21,633 nt of DNA from an uncultured Christensenella sp. (lineage in GTDB: Bacteria; Bacillota; Clostridia; Christensenellales; Borkfalkiaceae). Within the stretch, counting starts at the first letter, position 1, and each line of letters begins with the position of its first letter. The notes beneath the pieces are model-generated. The model made no database searches, was not told the origin of the DNA, and was given only the letters and a program-made list of their open reading frames with translations. The position numbers and the translations under genes were made by a program. Shown piece after piece: positions 1 to 6,502 of the stretch. The DNA is taken from positions 1 through 21,633 of the forward strand of contig CAJUEV010000019.1 in NCBI GenBank assembly GCA_910585785.1, read 5' to 3'.

Positions 1-714
1 AACATAATCATCTGCATGATTTATGCTAATATCCCCATGATAATACCCTTGTAATACATCAAGTTCACTATTTGGTATTAAATCAGCAATTTTAGTTGCC
101 GATTTTTTCATAATAGGTCTTTCTTTACTTCCAACTAATACAAGAACTTTTGCTCTAGTATGTGATAAAGTATCTTTGACTTCATAACTAGAATTTGACT
201 TCATAAAAGCAATTAAATTATCTTTTGTAATTTTACAAGTATCTTCATAATACATATCAAACAAACTGTTTTTAAGTTTTAAACTTTTAAACTGTAGTTT
301 TGAAAACCATTTTTTACTTATTAAACAATATAATAAATTAAATGTTGGCGCTATCATTTTATAAGTAAATTTCATAGGAATTGTCAAGGCACTTTCAACA
401 ATAGCATATTCACATATATTAGGATTTTTAGATAGTATTTCTAACAATATTTGTCCTCCTAATGATAGCCCTCCAATTAGTTTTACTTTCCTATTATAAT
501 TATCATTTATAAAATTTATTATTTCTAAAGCATTACTTTCAATAGAAGTAAAGTTTGTATCGCTATTCGAATGTCCATCTAGTATAGGAATGACTATGTG
601 AAATTCATCTTCAAGCAATCCTATTTCATCTATATAATTCCACCAAGAAAGACCACCACCATGCAATAAAATTATAATATCTTTATTCTTTGAACCATAT
701 TCTTTATATTCCAT
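1..714 (-). CDS. alpha/beta hydrolase, 3' end cut by window edge
   Basis: The open frame runs from an ATG at 714-712 to the left edge without a stop (238 codons visible), so the C-terminus lies outside the window. The translation has the alpha/beta-hydrolase layout. An HGGG oxyanion-type motif is at residues 18-21, a DGHS motif at 46-49, and a GLSLGG nucleophile elbow puts the likely catalytic Ser at 84. Near the cut end is a GYYHGD..NH segment (about 223-233) that should hold the catalytic His. Family members are usually 240-260 residues, so little is missing. AGGTG lies four bases upstream of the ATG, and a strong promoter precedes it. The gene is far more AT-rich than everything to its right and uses ATA, AGA and TTA freely, which suggests acquisition by transfer. 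The substrate cannot be inferred. Confidence 0.85.
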   Translation of the reverse strand, partial: MEYKEYGSKNKDIIILLHGGGLSWWNYIDEIGLLEDEFHIVIPILDGHSNSDTNFTSIESNALEIINFINDNYNRKVKLIGGLSLGGQILLEILSKNPNICEYAIVESALTIPMKFTYKMIAPTFNLLYCLISKKWFSKLQFKSLKLKNSLFDMYYEDTCKITKDNLIAFMKSNSSYEVKDTLSHTRAKVLVLVGSKERPIMKKSATKIADLIPNSELDVLQGYYHGDISINHADDYV

Positions 715-748
715 CTTACACCTATAAATAACTGTTTATCGTACAATC

Positions 749-777
749 ATTATATCACGAAAAATGGAAGAACACAA
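749..777 (-). promoter_or_regulatory. promoter of the hydrolase gene
   Basis: On the minus strand, TTGTGT (777-772) is followed by exactly 17 bases and a perfect TATAAT (754-749). Transcription would start near 742, leaving a leader of about 28 bases with an AGGTG ribosome site. The -35 box is only half consensus; the -10 is perfect. Confidence 0.65.
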
Positions 778-862
778 CCGATTGAATTTTGCGGGAAATA
801 TAAAACATATCTATATCTCACTATGCTACAAATAGCCCGTTCGTCCACGCAATATAAATATC

Positions 863-890
863 AAAAAAGCGTGGCTCCACGCCACGCTTT
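863..890 (-). terminator. orphan intrinsic terminator
   Basis: A perfect 10-bp stem (AAAGCGTGGC with GCCACGCTTT, 5-base loop) is followed on the minus strand by six T residues. It would stop transcription running leftward into the hydrolase promoter. No minus-strand gene between here and 1715 explains it, so it may be the leftover end of a lost gene. Confidence 0.6.
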
Positions 891-1076
891 AATCTCTACA
901 ACCTGCGGCTTACCGAATATTCCCTATGGAAACTGCGATAAAACCGTCCTTGTTTTTTTATTACGGTTATGCTTAAACGAAACTACGATAAACAGTAATT
1001 TAAAACGGAATATTCGTTTTGGGTGATGACGGCTCCGTAAAAAATGTATTGCAAAAAAGATGTAATTCGCTGTTTA

Positions 1077-1105
1077 TGGGCAATACTTTTTTATTAATAT
1101 ATGAT
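1077..1105 (+). promoter_or_regulatory. possible weak promoter of the XRE pseudogene
   Basis: TGGGCA (1077-1082), a 17-base spacer and TATGAT (1100-1105) precede an AAGGAG ribosome site at 1124-1129 and the ATG at 1140. The -35 matches consensus at four of six positions, so this is tentative. Confidence 0.3.
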
Positions 1106-1139
1106 AAAACAGAAGTATCCGATAAGGAGATTTTTATAT

Positions 1140-1676
1140 ATGGATATGCAGAAAATCGGAATATTTTTATCCAAATTGCGCAAAGAAAAAAAATCTTACT
1201 CAGGAAGAATTAGGCGAAGAAATCGGCGTCACCAATAAAACTGTTTCCCGTTGGGAAAACGGGAACTATTTACCGCTCGTTGAAATTCTTCAAATATTGA
1301 GCAAAAAATATGACGTTAGTATAAATGAAATATTGTCGGGCGAGCGGCTTGACGACGAAAAGTTTAAGACAAAAGCGGAGGAAAACATTTCGACTGCTTT
1401 GGAAAACAGCACGTTTGACTTAAAAGAAAAGAAAATGGTTTTTGAAAAAAATGGTTAAACGACCATATGCTTGAATTGATTTCAGAAATATTTTTGATGT
1501 TTTCTTTTGCTGTTTTAAGTGCAATTTTTTATAAAGAGCTATGTATTGTGCTGTCAATCGTTTGTTTTATTTGGGCATTTTGGATTAACAACCGCCGAGC
1601 CGCATATGTGGAAAAACATATTTGCGGTGATAAAAAAACGCATTCCGAATCAGAAACCGAGAAAAAACCGGAATAA
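1140..1676 (+). pseudogene. membrane-anchored XRE-family regulator with two frameshifts
   Basis: Starting at ATG 1140 behind AAGGAG (1124-1129), the reading begins with an XRE helix-turn-helix. It leaves frame at an A8 run (1186-1193), where seven A would keep it open. The middle frame then gives a clear HTH (LTQEELGEEIG, then TVSRWENGNYLP) and a linker as far as a stop at 1456-1458. An A7 run at 1445-1451, where eight A are needed, shifts back into the first frame. That restores FEKKWLNDH and two hydrophobic segments (roughly 1470-1580) ending in a charged tail and stop at 1676. The repaired product of about 178 residues would be an N-terminal HTH on a membrane hairpin, a common clostridial architecture. 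The two lesions cancel in frame but not in product. Genuine decay, phase variation and homopolymer sequencing error are all possible. Confidence 0.8.
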
Positions 1677-1714
1677 GAACCTAATTGCTTTTCGGGTTAC
1701 GGTTGCTTTATGGT

Positions 1715-1747
1715 AAAAGCCGCGGGATTTTATTTTCCGCGGCTTTT
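1715..1747. terminator. bidirectional terminator between convergent genes
   Basis: An 11-bp perfect stem (AAAAGCCGCGG at 1715-1725, CCGCGGCTTTT at 1737-1747) with an 11-base AT-rich loop has T-runs on both strands. It lies between the XRE pseudogene (+) and the membrane protein gene (-) and can serve both. Confidence 0.8.
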
Positions 1748-1849
1748 GCGTTTTAGCGAATTTTAAGCTGTTCAGTTGAAAAACCTTCGCATTTCGGTAC
1801 GGTTTAGGTATTGCACGGAATGGAATTTTCCCGAAACGACGCAGTCTTT

Positions 1850-2494
1850 TTATCTCTTTGCGGTATTGCGCTTTGCCAGCACAAACGACAATACGCTTTC
1901 AAGCACGGCAACCGCCGTTACGGTAATCCATAAAGCAACCCAGTTTATGCTGATAATCGCGGAGTTTTCGCCGAACGCGCCGTAAAGCGCAAGCACGATA
2001 ATAACGGCAACGAGCGGAATAAGCGCAATAAAAATCAAAAGTATGGCAATTCGTTTTTTTGTAAAAACGTACCTGTTTGTAAAAAGAGCCGTCCCGCTGC
2101 CTATTGTAGCTGCCAAAAAAGGAATTATCAAATCGACGGCGTCTACGTCAATTATAACGCCGCGTACGGCTTCGCCTTCGTTTGGAAATAAGTACGTACC
2201 GAAAACGACGATAGGAAACGCCACGGCAAAGCTTATAGCCATATAAGACAGTATGGATAAAACATATTCGTACCAACGCTTTTTTACGGCGTTTTTCAAA
2301 ACCTCGTCGCAAAAATCCTGCCCGCCGTTCGGAAATATGCTGTCCGCACTGTCGCCGCGTGCTTCCGCCTCGGCTATCATCGAAACGATATCCGCCCGAA
2401 TTCTTTTCAGTTCGAAACGGTTAATTCCTTTTGCTAAAAGATGGCTTTCCATTTTTTTTACTAGCGCAACGCTCTTTTTTGATATATTTTTCAT
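1850..2494 (-). CDS. PadR-associated membrane protein (DUF1700/DUF1048-like)
   Basis: This protein of 214 residues has a soluble, charged N-terminal helical region (about 1-70) followed by roughly four hydrophobic segments (about 78-100, 118-138, 146-170, 182-206) and a short basic tail. Such proteins encoded directly behind a PadR repressor are typically DUF1700/DUF1048 (HAAS-type) membrane proteins, presumed sensors or partners of the regulator. I assign it from layout and context rather than from a diagnostic motif. It starts one base after the padR stop, and its ribosome site (GGAGGAATAAT) lies inside the end of padR, so the two are translationally coupled. The shared terminator is at 1715-1747. 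The signal sensed is unknown. Confidence 0.7.
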   Translation of the reverse strand: MKNISKKSVALVKKMESHLLAKGINRFELKRIRADIVSMIAEAEARGDSADSIFPNGGQDFCDEVLKNAVKKRWYEYVLSILSYMAISFAVAFPIVVFGTYLFPNEGEAVRGVIIDVDAVDLIIPFLAATIGSGTALFTNRYVFTKKRIAILLIFIALIPLVAVIIVLALYGAFGENSAIISINWVALWITVTAVAVLESVLSFVLAKRNTAKR

Positions 2495-2495
2495 A

Positions 2496-2816
2496 TTATT
2501 CCTCCATAATTGATTTTACTATTTTTTCAAGCGCACAATATTCGCGCTCGAACTCGTTTAAGTATTGCCGCCCCGCTTCCGTAATAAAATAATACTTGCG
2601 CTTCGGACCGACTGCCGAATCGCGAAGATTCGAGCAGATAAGTCCCTGCTTCTCCAATCGTAAAAATAACGGATATATGGTTCCTTCGGCTAAATCCGTA
2701 AAACCTTTTTTCCGCATATGCTCGATTGCGCCGTAAGCATACATAGGCTCTTTTGACAGCGTTTTCAAAATACAGCCTTCCAACGTCCCTTTCAGTAATT
2801 GTGACTTATCAAACAC
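2496..2816 (-). CDS. PadR-family transcriptional regulator
   Basis: A compact winged-helix repressor of 106 residues. The family signature is clear: LLKGTLEGCILKTL, then MYAYGAIEHM, then EGTIYPLFLRLEKQGLI, and a C-terminal KRKYYFITEAGRQYL wing with a dimerisation helix ending in EE. The frame stays open upstream to 3035, but I place the start at GTG 2816-2814. AAGGAGG stands five bases before it, the product then has the usual PadR length, and the promoter lies just upstream. A longer reading would run through that promoter. It is the first gene of a two-gene operon and probably represses itself through the palindrome at 2838-2880. PadR proteins commonly respond to phenolics, antimicrobials or envelope stress; the ligand here is unknown. 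Confidence 0.9.
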   Translation of the reverse strand: MFDKSQLLKGTLEGCILKTLSKEPMYAYGAIEHMRKKGFTDLAEGTIYPLFLRLEKQGLICSNLRDSAVGPKRKYYFITEAGRQYLNEFEREYCALEKIVKSIMEE

Positions 2817-2837
2817 CGTAACCTCCTTCGGTTTGAG

Positions 2838-2893
2838 TACCTTGCATTGCAATATAGTAACTGCATTGTATTGCAAGGTAGTTAGGTTGTCAA
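2838..2893 (-). promoter_or_regulatory. padR promoter with overlapping operator palindrome
   Basis: On the minus strand, a perfect TTGACA (2893-2888), a 17-base spacer and TACAAT (2870-2865) form a strong promoter. A 43-base imperfect inverted repeat with perfect nine-base arms (TACCTTGCA at 2838-2846, TGCAAGGTA at 2872-2880) covers the -10, part of the spacer and the start site. A bound dimer there would block RNA polymerase, consistent with PadR autorepression. Confidence 0.75.
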
Positions 2894-3015
2894 GCATTTT
2901 TTTGTATTTAGTCGATAAAATAACTGCGCATAAGGCAGAATATGAAATTTTGTTTCCGCCTGACGAAATTGCCGCGTTTTTGAAATACGTTGATTTAAAA
3001 AAGACAAATTTACAT

Positions 3016-3055
3016 AAAAAAATCCCCTTCCGCAAGCAGGTGCGGGAAGGGGGGG
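3016..3055 (-). terminator. terminator of the L-serine dehydratase gene
   Basis: A GC-rich hairpin (arms about 3024-3034 and 3041-3055, six-base loop, one bulged G) is followed on the minus strand by a run of seven T (3022-3016). It lies about 17 bases past the serine dehydratase stop. The stretch 2894-3015 beyond it, up to the padR promoter, is AT-rich with no gene that I can see. Confidence 0.75.
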
Positions 3056-3071
3056 TAAAAACGTATCATTA

Positions 3072-4301
3072 TCAACCGTTGAATTTAGGTATTTCGTAAT
3101 ACTTCGCCAAGCCTCCGTTAGATGTTTCGCGATAACCGTTAAGCAAATCTTTGCCCGTATTGTACATTGTTTTGACTATTGTGTCAAAACTGATTTTTCG
3201 CGTGTCGGCAAGAAAGTTTGCCAAAGAAAGCGCGTTTATTGCGCGCATTGCCGCAACGGCGTTGCGCTCTATACAGGGTATTTGCACAAGTCCCGCAATG
3301 GGGTCGCACGTCAGCCCCAAATGGTGCTCCATAGCCACTTCCGCGGCGTATTCTATCTGTCCCAGTCCCATTTCAAAAAGTTCGGCAAGCGCAGCCGCCG
3401 CCATAGAACAAGCCGAGCCGATTTCCGCCTGACATCCGCATTCGGCGCCGCTTATAGAGGCGTTTTTCTTTATAAGGTTGCCTATTATGCCGCCCGCCGC
3501 CAAAGCGCGGGTAATTTGTTCGTCCGTGAAGTGCCGCATTTCCTGCATATACCGCAATACGGAAGGTACAACCCCGCACGCTCCGCAAGTCGGCGCGGTT
3601 ACTATCACGCCGCCAGCCGCGTTTTGCTCGCTTGTGGCAAACGCGTATGAACACACAAGCCTGTTTTCCTTTGTCTGGGCGGACTCGTCTATATGGCGCT
3701 GATTAAAAAGTTTTTGCGCGCGCCTGTGCGTTTGCAAAACCCCGGGAAGCACGCCCGAAGTGGTCAAGCCTTCGTGTATCGTCTGCTTCATTCTTGTCCA
3801 TACTTCGGCAAGATATTCCAATATTTCGGGGCCTTCGCAATGGACGGCATACTGCCATAAACGTATGCTGTGCGCGTTGCAGTACTCGGCTATTTCTTTA
3901 AACGAATTTAAGGGATATACGCCGTCGTCCGCGCTTTTTTCGTATTTATCGTCCGGCTCGCCTTCAAATTTGACGGTTCCGCCGCCTACGCTGTAAACGC
4001 GCTTTTTTGCAATTGTTTTTCCGCCTTTTTTTGCCTCTACGTCCATTGTGTTGGGGTGGACGGGGCAGGGCGTTTCTCCGTCGAAAATAATTTCGCATTT
4101 AACGGGTGCGGCGGTTTCGTTTATTATAACGTCCGTGCCGTGTCCTTTGCCCGTCAGCGCAAGCGAACCGTACAAAGTTATTTTAAAAAAGTCCGCCTCG
4201 GGGTAATTTGCGCGCATAATGTTTATTGCGCGTTCGGGTCCCATCGTATGCGAGCTTGAAGGTCCCCTGCCGATTTTATAAAGTTCTTTTAAAGACTGCA
4301 T
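3072..4301 (-). CDS. sdaA: L-serine ammonia-lyase, iron-sulfur-dependent, single chain
   Basis: The protein has 409 residues and should deaminate L-serine to pyruvate and ammonia with a [4Fe-4S] cluster. The N-terminal beta domain opens with GRGPSSSHTMGPERA (about 11-25), the serine-dehydratase signature. The C-terminal alpha domain carries TCGACGVVPS (Cys 239 and 242) and GAECGCQAEIGSACSM (Cys 288, 290, 298), from which the cluster ligands are drawn. Beta and alpha domains are joined in one chain, as in E. coli SdaA, but this one is shorter than the 454-residue E. coli enzyme. AGGGG lies about 10 bases before the ATG. The phosphatase gene upstream ends 76 bases away with no terminator between, so the two may be co-transcribed. 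No promoter stands out. The terminator is at 3016-3055. Confidence 0.93.
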   Translation of the reverse strand: MQSLKELYKIGRGPSSSHTMGPERAINIMRANYPEADFFKITLYGSLALTGKGHGTDVIINETAAPVKCEIIFDGETPCPVHPNTMDVEAKKGGKTIAKKRVYSVGGGTVKFEGEPDDKYEKSADDGVYPLNSFKEIAEYCNAHSIRLWQYAVHCEGPEILEYLAEVWTRMKQTIHEGLTTSGVLPGVLQTHRRAQKLFNQRHIDESAQTKENRLVCSYAFATSEQNAAGGVIVTAPTCGACGVVPSVLRYMQEMRHFTDEQITRALAAGGIIGNLIKKNASISGAECGCQAEIGSACSMAAAALAELFEMGLGQIEYAAEVAMEHHLGLTCDPIAGLVQIPCIERNAVAAMRAINALSLANFLADTRKISFDTIVKTMYNTGKDLLNGYRETSNGGLAKYYEIPKFNG

Positions 4302-4377
4302 TATATTTTAGCCCCTGTATATGTTTGAATTAACGGTATTTTGCGCTTTTTATAAGTCGCGCGCATATTGAAACCGT

Positions 4378-5451
4378 TTATAAATCGAACGCGATTGCGG
4401 TAATGTCGTCGTTGAGATTTTCGCAAAAGTTTTTAAGGTTGTTTTCTAAATTTTTTATAAAGTCGTCCGCCGTGCGCGAGTAGGACAGGGTTTTTATCGC
4501 GCCGTCCGCGCCGAACATTTCTCCCCGCCCGTTACGGCACTCGGTAACGCCGTCCGTAAGCAACACAAGTATGTCGCCCGGGCTGTACGAAATAGAGTCG
4601 TCAAAGTAAGTGGGGTTGTCAAACCAGTTTGAAACGGGGGGAGAGTTTAACATTATGCGCGTTATGCCCGTCTTGGTTTTAAGCAGAATGGGAACGTTGT
4701 GCCCCGCCATAGAGTAGGTAACCGCGTCTTTGTCTATGCGCACCGCCGCAACCGTTACATAATTGCGCTCGTCAAGATTTAGTTCGCGGAATTTTGCGTT
4801 GAGGTTAGCAATTGCTTTGGCGGGAGATTGCGCCGTTTTGTCGTACGCGGCTTTTACAAACGCGGTAAGCATTCCGGCGGAAATACCTTTGCCGGAAACG
4901 TCGGCAATCATTCCGCAAGCGCTTCCGCCGGACTCGTAAACGTCGGGCAAGTCGCCGCCTATTTCGCGGCAGGGGATATACATAAACGAATACTTTTTGC
5001 CGCCCGCCCATTTGCCTGCCGGTAAAAGTCGCTGCTGAATATTTTTCGCCGTCTGCAACTCGCGTGAAATTTCAAGTTCGAAGGCGTCGTCCACGGCGCC
5101 CATACAAATTCCGCCGCCAAGCGGGGTTACGGTTAGCGAATATGAAACTTCCCTTGTCTGTCCGCCCGACTTTACCTTTTGAAAAATCCTTCTTGAAACT
5201 TCTTTATTTGATAAAAAAGCGTCCTCAAACGCGCCGTACAGCGCGCAGCCGCGGCAGCAGTCGCTTTGTCCGCAATGTTTTGCGTCGCCGGCGCACGCGG
5301 TAACCGCGCCGAGTTTTCCGCGTTCGGCGCCCGAAAAAAGAGTACGGAAAGCGCGGTTGACAAAAGTCGCTTTCGCGTTTTCGTCAACCGCGATAACCGC
5401 AGTTTTTACGTTGTCGATAATTCGTCTAAAATATTTTTCGGTCATAGCCAT
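4378..5451 (-). CDS. PAS domain / SpoIIE-type PP2C serine phosphatase
   Basis: This protein of 357 residues has an N-terminal PAS-like sensor (about 5-125, IIDNVKTAVIAVDENAKATFVNRAF) and a C-terminal SpoIIE/RsbU-type PP2C phosphatase (about 145-357). Catalytic motifs are present: GGDLPD (metal-binding Asp pair, with a Pro where Tyr is usual), MIADVSGKGISAGM, LLTDGVTE and LNDDITAI. The sensor carries five Cys at 53, 60, 65, 66 and 69 (pattern C-x6-C-x4-CC-x2-C), suggesting metal, Fe-S or redox sensing. Such phosphatases usually dephosphorylate an anti-sigma-factor antagonist, but no STAS or RsbW-type partner is in the window. ATG 5451 has no Shine-Dalgarno; ATG 5445 is an alternative start. 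No membrane segment is seen, so it should be cytosolic. Confidence 0.88.
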   Translation of the reverse strand: MAMTEKYFRRIIDNVKTAVIAVDENAKATFVNRAFRTLFSGAERGKLGAVTACAGDAKHCGQSDCCRGCALYGAFEDAFLSNKEVSRRIFQKVKSGGQTREVSYSLTVTPLGGGICMGAVDDAFELEISRELQTAKNIQQRLLPAGKWAGGKKYSFMYIPCREIGGDLPDVYESGGSACGMIADVSGKGISAGMLTAFVKAAYDKTAQSPAKAIANLNAKFRELNLDERNYVTVAAVRIDKDAVTYSMAGHNVPILLKTKTGITRIMLNSPPVSNWFDNPTYFDDSISYSPGDILVLLTDGVTECRNGRGEMFGADGAIKTLSYSRTADDFIKNLENNLKNFCENLNDDITAIAFDL

Positions 5452-5490
5452 TTGCGTACGGATAATTGGGTCTTAAAGTAATATGTTTAA

Positions 5491-5513
5491 AATTTTGCGG
5501 TTTACCCCCGCAA
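5491..5513 (-). terminator. short terminator of the lipid kinase gene
   Basis: A six-bp stem (TTGCGG/CCGCAA at 5495-5500 and 5508-5513, seven-base loop) is followed on the minus strand by AATTTT. It sits 11 bases past the lipid kinase stop and just before the phosphatase gene. It is weak by stem length. Confidence 0.5.
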
Positions 5514-5523
5514 TATGCCGCGT

Positions 5524-6408
5524 TTAACGCCTTGCGGGCAGAAAAAATTTGAGTTTTTCGGAAACCACCCTTACTTCGAAGGGTATGTTTTTATAAAGTT
5601 CGCCGTCAAGCTGAATGGTGTAATCTTCCTGTTGCGGAATAAAAACCGCGCTTTTTACGCGTACTGTTCGTGCTTCCTTCACTTTATGTACGCGCCCCGT
5701 CATAAGCTTCAAAAAGGCGCCTATTATGCGCGATTTCGAAAGATAGTCGCACATAAAAAGTTCTATAAATCCGTCGTTCAATTTTGCCGAAGGACAAACT
5801 TTTATGCCGCCGCCCATCTGTCTGCCGTTGCAAACGGCGCAAATCAAACCGTTTATTTCTTTTTCTTCCCCGTTGAATTTTGCAATAAATTTTCTGCTTT
5901 CAAAGTGAAGCAAGCTTGAAATAAGCGCCTTTACGTATTTTGACTTTCCCTTGTTTTTTCCGGCATATGTGCGCTCTAATACGTCCACGTCAATGCCCAT
6001 ACCCGCAATGTTTATAGAACGTACTCCGTTGGAAAATTCAATAAAGTCAATATATTCCGGCTCGCGGAAGGCTATAATTTCAGCCGCTTGTTTTACGTTC
6101 AGCGGTATTTTCGCGGTTGCGGCAAAGTCGTTGCCCGTTCCTAAGGGGATAAGCCCCAGACAACAGTTTTCAAAGTCCTTAAAGCCGTTAATAATGTCGT
6201 GCAGGGTTCCGTCGCCGCCCATAGCCACAAGCGTGTGTTTTTCTCCCGACGACGTAATGCGCTCGGCGTGGGCTTTCGCGTCGCCTTCCTTGTTGGTGGT
6301 AAGCACTTCGCACTGCTTTCCCGCGCGTTTGAATATTTCGGTAACGGCGTCAAGTTTTTTGCGTTCGCCGCCCGTCAGATGTTTTTCATTTGCGATAAGA
6401 TAAATCAT
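5524..6408 (-). CDS. diacylglycerol/lipid kinase (DgkB/YegS type)
   Basis: This 294-residue kinase belongs to the diacylglycerol-kinase catalytic family. Near the N-terminus, the nucleotide-binding MGGDGTLHDIINGF and LGLIPLGTGNDFA motifs are intact (about residues 78-115). The C-terminal half has the usual SINIAGMGIDVDVLE, the Gly/Met-rich NGRQMGGGIKVCP loop and the VQLDGE-type IQLDGEL motif. It probably phosphorylates diacylglycerol to recycle it into phospholipid and lipoteichoic-acid metabolism at the membrane face. I choose ATG 6408 rather than the ATG 15 codons upstream (6453). The product then begins MIYLIANEKHL, as in the family, the length fits, and GAGAG lies about nine bases before it. 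It is transcribed divergently from cca from a promoter that shares its -35 box. Confidence 0.9.
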   Translation of the reverse strand: MIYLIANEKHLTGGERKKLDAVTEIFKRAGKQCEVLTTNKEGDAKAHAERITSSGEKHTLVAMGGDGTLHDIINGFKDFENCCLGLIPLGTGNDFAATAKIPLNVKQAAEIIAFREPEYIDFIEFSNGVRSINIAGMGIDVDVLERTYAGKNKGKSKYVKALISSLLHFESRKFIAKFNGEEKEINGLICAVCNGRQMGGGIKVCPSAKLNDGFIELFMCDYLSKSRIIGAFLKLMTGRVHKVKEARTVRVKSAVFIPQQEDYTIQLDGELYKNIPFEVRVVSEKLKFFLPARR

Positions 6409-6441
6409 AGCGTAGTTCTCTCTCCCGCCGTAGTTGAAAAT

Positions 6442-6470
6442 ATTATACAACAACGGTATATAAATTGCAA
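6442..6470 (-). promoter_or_regulatory. lipid kinase promoter (shares -35 with cca)
   Basis: On the minus strand, TTGCAA (6470-6465), 17 bases and a perfect TATAAT (6447-6442). TTGCAA is its own reverse complement, so the same six bases are also the -35 of the plus-strand cca promoter. The leader to ATG 6408 would be about 28 bases. Confidence 0.7.
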
Positions 6471-6493
6471 TAATTTTAAAAATTTGCTATAAT
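6465..6493 (+). promoter_or_regulatory. cca promoter giving a near-leaderless mRNA
   Basis: TTGCAA (6465-6470), 17 bases and a perfect TATAAT (6488-6493). Only nine bases separate the -10 from the cca ATG at 6503, so the transcript should start within about three bases of the start codon. There is no room for a ribosome site, and none is seen. Confidence 0.7.
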
Positions 6494-6502
6494 TATTTTG
6501 CA

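Larger units (their letters stand above)
778..1139. other. intergenic stretch without a supported gene
   Basis: Apart from the terminator at 863-890 and a possible weak promoter at 1077-1105, about 360 bases hold no convincing coding region on either strand. The short open frames here have no ribosome site and no recognisable product. A GTATTGC/GCAATAC inverted repeat (1046-1052 and 1080-1086) lies upstream of the XRE gene and could be an operator, but the 27-base separation makes this weak. Confidence 0.5.

Noticed and set aside
1186..1193. Programmed ribosomal frameshift in the XRE gene
   Set aside because: An A-run alone is a poor signal. No stimulatory structure or internal ribosome site is seen, and a second, opposite shift would also be needed. 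Slippage or error is simpler.
1019..1213. Separate 64-residue gene overlapping the XRE start
   Set aside because: It is only the first-frame part of the frameshifted XRE gene, extended upstream of the true ATG at 1140.
2817..3035. 73-residue N-terminal extension of PadR
   Set aside because: It would be translated through the gene's own promoter and operator, and it makes the protein too long for the family. GTG 2816 has an ideal ribosome site.
3016..3055. Riboswitch or attenuator ahead of padR
   Set aside because: The hairpin points leftward after sdaA and lies upstream of the padR promoter, so it is simply the sdaA terminator.
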